Source: Taxillus chinensis (lineage: Eukaryota > Streptophyta > Magnoliopsida > Santalales > Loranthaceae). Taken from it: DNA of 64,000 bases. The stretch spans positions 56,603,579 through 56,667,578 of the forward strand of contig CM042088.1 in assembly GCA_023512835.1 (NCBI GenBank), read 5' to 3'. Positions 60,929-64,000 of the stretch are shown here, in pieces. The notes beneath the pieces were generated by a model. The model saw only the letters and a program-made list of their open reading frames with translations. It ran no database searches and was not told the DNA's origin. Both the position numbers and the translations under genes were made by a program. The number at the start of each line of letters is the position of its first letter. The stretch's first letter is position 1.

Positions 60929-61780
60929 TTAAGCATATATAATTAAAGAATCAACAACAAAAGATTTATCCATCGATATAACTGATTGGAAGAGTTTAGA
61001 AGGAAGAGTCTTTCTAAACGGATCAGTTGGGTTGTCCTTTGATGCTATCTTGCATACTGACACATCACCACGCTCCACAATCTCTTTGATAAGGTGAAAC
61101 TTCCATTCAATGTGTTTTCCCTTTTGATGGCTTCTTGGTTCATTGTTATTTGCAAATGTACCACTATTATCACAATAAATGGTCATTGGTCGCTCAAGGT
61201 TGGGGATAACCTCTAAATCTCTCAAGAAGTTATAGATCCATACAACCTATTTGATAGCTTCTGAAGCTGTCACATATTCCACTTCCATGGTAGAAACACA
61301 AGATTGTTTTACACTTCCAAACTATATATAGCTCCATCATTCAAAGTAACACCGACCTAGAGGTTGACTTCCTCAAATCTGGATCCGATTGAAAATCATC
61401 AGAATCAGTGTCTCCCACGATCATCGAATCTGGCCCCGAATACACAAGCATGTAATTCTTAGTTCTTCAAAGATACTTGAGGATATGCTAAATTGATTCT
61501 TAATGTTTCAATCTCAGATTCGATTGATATATACTAATAATTCCCACCATTTAACAAATATATGGTCTTGTACATAACATAGCATATATTAAACTACCAA
61601 TTACCAAAGCTCATGGTATATTTCGCATGCTATCAATCTCTACTTGTGTCTTAGGAGACATTTCCTTAGATAGTGTAATTCCATTTTGTCATTATTTGGT
61701 GTCGTCCGAGCTCATAATTGGCATGAGATACTCGTTTGGATGAAGATTTGGTCATTAAGTCATTATTGTCATACTCGCAT
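60929..61780 (-). pseudogene. Copia RT C-terminus and RNase H remnant
   Basis: On the minus strand from 61780 downward, with frame breaks: a stretch corresponding to the end of Copia reverse transcriptase (QVEIDSMREIPY, then ..YM.CYVQDHIF), an RNase H start region (GVTLNDGAIYS), and an intact end frame 61225-60929 with ITIYCDNSG-type residues TIYCDNSGTFANNNEPRSH, GKHIEWKFHLIKEIV and DNPTDPF.KTL. These are typical of plant Ty1/copia. It is cut at 61790 by the next LTR. The 3' LTR follows immediately after the stop. Confidence 0.85.
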
Positions 61781-61790
61781 TGTCACGCCC

Positions 61791-64000
61791 CCAAACTCTG
61801 AAAATCACAGAACTAGGAACGCGACTTCCCCACGCCCACTCCAGGGGTCGAAGGGTTGGAGACTGATCCATTCCTGTACAACACTACAACAAGGGTAGTG
61901 TTGGACCTCGGCCAGGGCACTCACTATCACAATATTGTCCGCTTTGGCACTCGCGCGCCCACCCATGGGCCGCAGCCCGCACGGATTTGTTTCTAACGGG
62001 CCGCGACCCGTTAAAACGCGTTGTGACAAGGTGCACATGAGCCTCCTCATTAGGACGACCTCAATGTTCGCCCTAACCGATGTGGGATTGATCTATGGGA
62101 CGTTAGAGACCCAATAGGTAGCATGGTACTTACCAATGATCCAATACATCATGCAATCAACCAATAATTATATCAGTGCAATCACATTACTGAAATCAAT
62201 CAACACCCATAAACACAAACAAGGTCCATCTATCCAAGTTAATACAACTGTCACGGACCCATGTCCGGAAAATAAATAATTTAATTAGTAAACAAGATCA
62301 TAGAGAATCCTACATTAAGAGGTTCCGACCAGCTTTGCTATGGCTCCGACAGCTATTCTCTATGACCTATAGAAAATATAAATAAAGTAGGGTGAACACG
62401 AATGCCCAGTAGGTGACTCCTATCTCCACCACCTTAACACATAATTCCTAAGTCTGTATGTACAGTGTATACCTGTGCCAGTGTAGTGTCACGTTCTACC
62501 ACAATGAAATTTCATTAAGTCATACATAAGACATCACATCACTTTTTACTTATTAATGTCTCACACTGGCAACCCTGCCATTCACGGAATTTCCGCCATC
62601 AACTCCAGAAATTCAAATCACTACCGAGCAGCCATATGTGGGACCTGTAGTGTCCCGATAACCTACCACATATGGGACCTGGGTTACCAGCCATATAGGG
62701 GATCTGCGGCCTTTTGCCAACCTTATGTGGGACTCGCGATTAACCCAACCAGCTCCTCCATTTATTTCACACATATAATCAATAAATACCAATTTATCAC
62801 AAAATCCGCACACATAATTTAATAAACTCCAATTTTATCACAAAGTCATACACATAATTAATTAACTAAATTTCCAATAACATCATACTACAATCTATAC
62901 ATATATTTATACTTATCGAACATACTACCAAACCATGAACTCCGTTCGTAACATTAAATCAATAGTATCAAGCAGACTAAAATATTATATATAATATATA
63001 TATATATATATATGTATATATATTTCTCCCGTGTCGAATTAATGGAAGCACACACAGATATTACTTTCAACGTCAAATTATAAATATCAGTCCAATAATA
63101 CGTATAATATTCACACTATAAATTTAAGCACAAACAATATATATATTTAGCATATCAAACCCACAGTATATATATGTATATATATATATATAAATACCTA
63201 GCCCAAACCTAACCCCACACTACCGCCCCTCAACACCAGCTGCGGCAGGGTCACTGACCAGACTGTCGTGGGTAGTCTGGTGGCTCCACATTAGGAAGAC
63301 CATATGAACACAGGCATTATCACACAGGGCAGCGCACAGGACAACGCACCTTTATTGAGTGACGCACATGAAACCCAGTACTCCCATCGATGACTTGGTG
63401 GCTCCACGCACAGGATATACGCCAGACGAATTGGGAGACTAACCATTATAATGCTAAGACTAAATAAAGAAAAGGGTATATAGGGGCAATTCCAGAAAAT
63501 CGTGAAACGTGAGGTGGGGTTGTCTGGTCCAATTATGTGATTAATCTAATAATAATAAGAGAAAATAAAAGAATATGTACAGACAAATTATGGAAGAAAA
63601 ACGAATCGTGAAGAGGGAAGAATATATCCAGATGGAGGGGGAGGGAAAATCAACCCATCGTACGATACAACAATATTAATACATATTAATTCATGTGTGT
63701 ATATGCCCCTAATTATCCGCATTTATGCAATACAACAGCGAAGGGACTAGAATCACCTACCTGGATATAGCTTCAGATGATCGATGGAACACTACTTCTT
63801 CCAACCCTGTGCTCCTCCCTCACCAGGCTCTACGCAGACACACAACGTGCCTAGGGTTTCACCTAGGTTTCACTTTTATACTATCCTATTATTAGGTTAA
63901 ATAATAATAATAATAGAATTACTAATAATAATAATAATATGGTCTAAATACTAAAATATTTTCATTAATGTGATCCCATAATTTTAATAACAATAAACGT
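61791..64000 (-). mobile_element. LTR of the GGGGCGTGACA family, runs off the window
   Basis: The left end TGTCACGCCCCC matches the LTRs at 54284 and 13231 (tgtcacgcc, aactaggaacgcg, ccccacgcccactcc, gaagggtt; then cacggacccatgtccgg). A TATA box on the minus strand (agtataaaagtg) lies at about 63868-63880, so U3 is to the right. The preceding five bases are CGCAT; no second CGCAT next to a CA end was found before 64000. Whether it is solo or part of an element is unknown. (TA)n runs lie at 62985-63030 and 63170-63192. Confidence 0.6.

Noticed and set aside
1..64000. Bacterial-type operons, defence systems, biosynthetic gene clusters, tRNA or rRNA genes
   Set aside because: None seen. The window is plant nuclear DNA dominated by transposable elements with two host genes.

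Overview
This is nuclear DNA from a flowering plant, most likely a eudicot. The evidence is one multi-exon kinesin gene with GT-AG introns and phase-consistent exons, one secretory lipid-transfer-protein gene, and a large excess of plant LTR retrotransposons, solo LTRs, hAT and Mutator-like DNA transposons and MITEs in an AT-rich background. No rRNA or tRNA gene, CRISPR array or bacterial operon was seen. Only two intact host genes were found, side by side and convergent: a NACK-type (kinesin-7) cytokinesis kinesin at 37275-41896 (+) and a type-2 non-specific lipid transfer protein at 42712-42996 (-).

Layout. 1-15.9 kb: a Copia-like solo LTR carrying a 20-bp minisatellite, a degenerate 5' LTR with a primer-binding site, MITEs, a non-autonomous hAT element with an 8-bp target duplication, and a solo LTR. 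15.9-31.4 kb: one complete LTR retrotransposon on the minus strand with 3.5-kb LTRs and target duplication GGAAG. It codes only for a broken Tat/Ogre-type gag, and a solo LTR of a sister family is nested in its leader. The whole unit sits inside the reverse-transcriptase start of an older, internally deleted Ty3/gypsy element, whose pieces lie on both sides (13.2-15.9 and 31.4-32.4 kb). 33.3-35.8 kb: a very small LTR element (TRIM-like) whose right LTR is split by another solo LTR. 36-43.2 kb: the host-gene island, with a perfect mitosis-specific activator (MSA) motif upstream of the kinesin. 43.5-48 kb: MITE, degenerate tandem repeats, and a Copia 3' end holding a short solo LTR. 48.3-51.4 kb: a degraded hAT transposase gene split by a TIR element that may carry a captured sequence. 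54-64 kb: deeply nested solo LTRs, then a minus-strand Copia RT/RNase H remnant with its 3' LTR, and a last LTR that runs off the window.

Eight solo LTRs were delimited by exact 5-bp target duplications and TG..CA ends (one end mutated), against one full-length element. LTR-LTR recombination has therefore been the main way elements were removed here. I found no gene cluster that looks like a new biochemical system. The most unusual signals are in LTR architecture: a primer-binding-site-like motif and a hairpin inside the LTR ends of several related elements, LTR-borne minisatellites, and a copy of flanking DNA inside one LTR.
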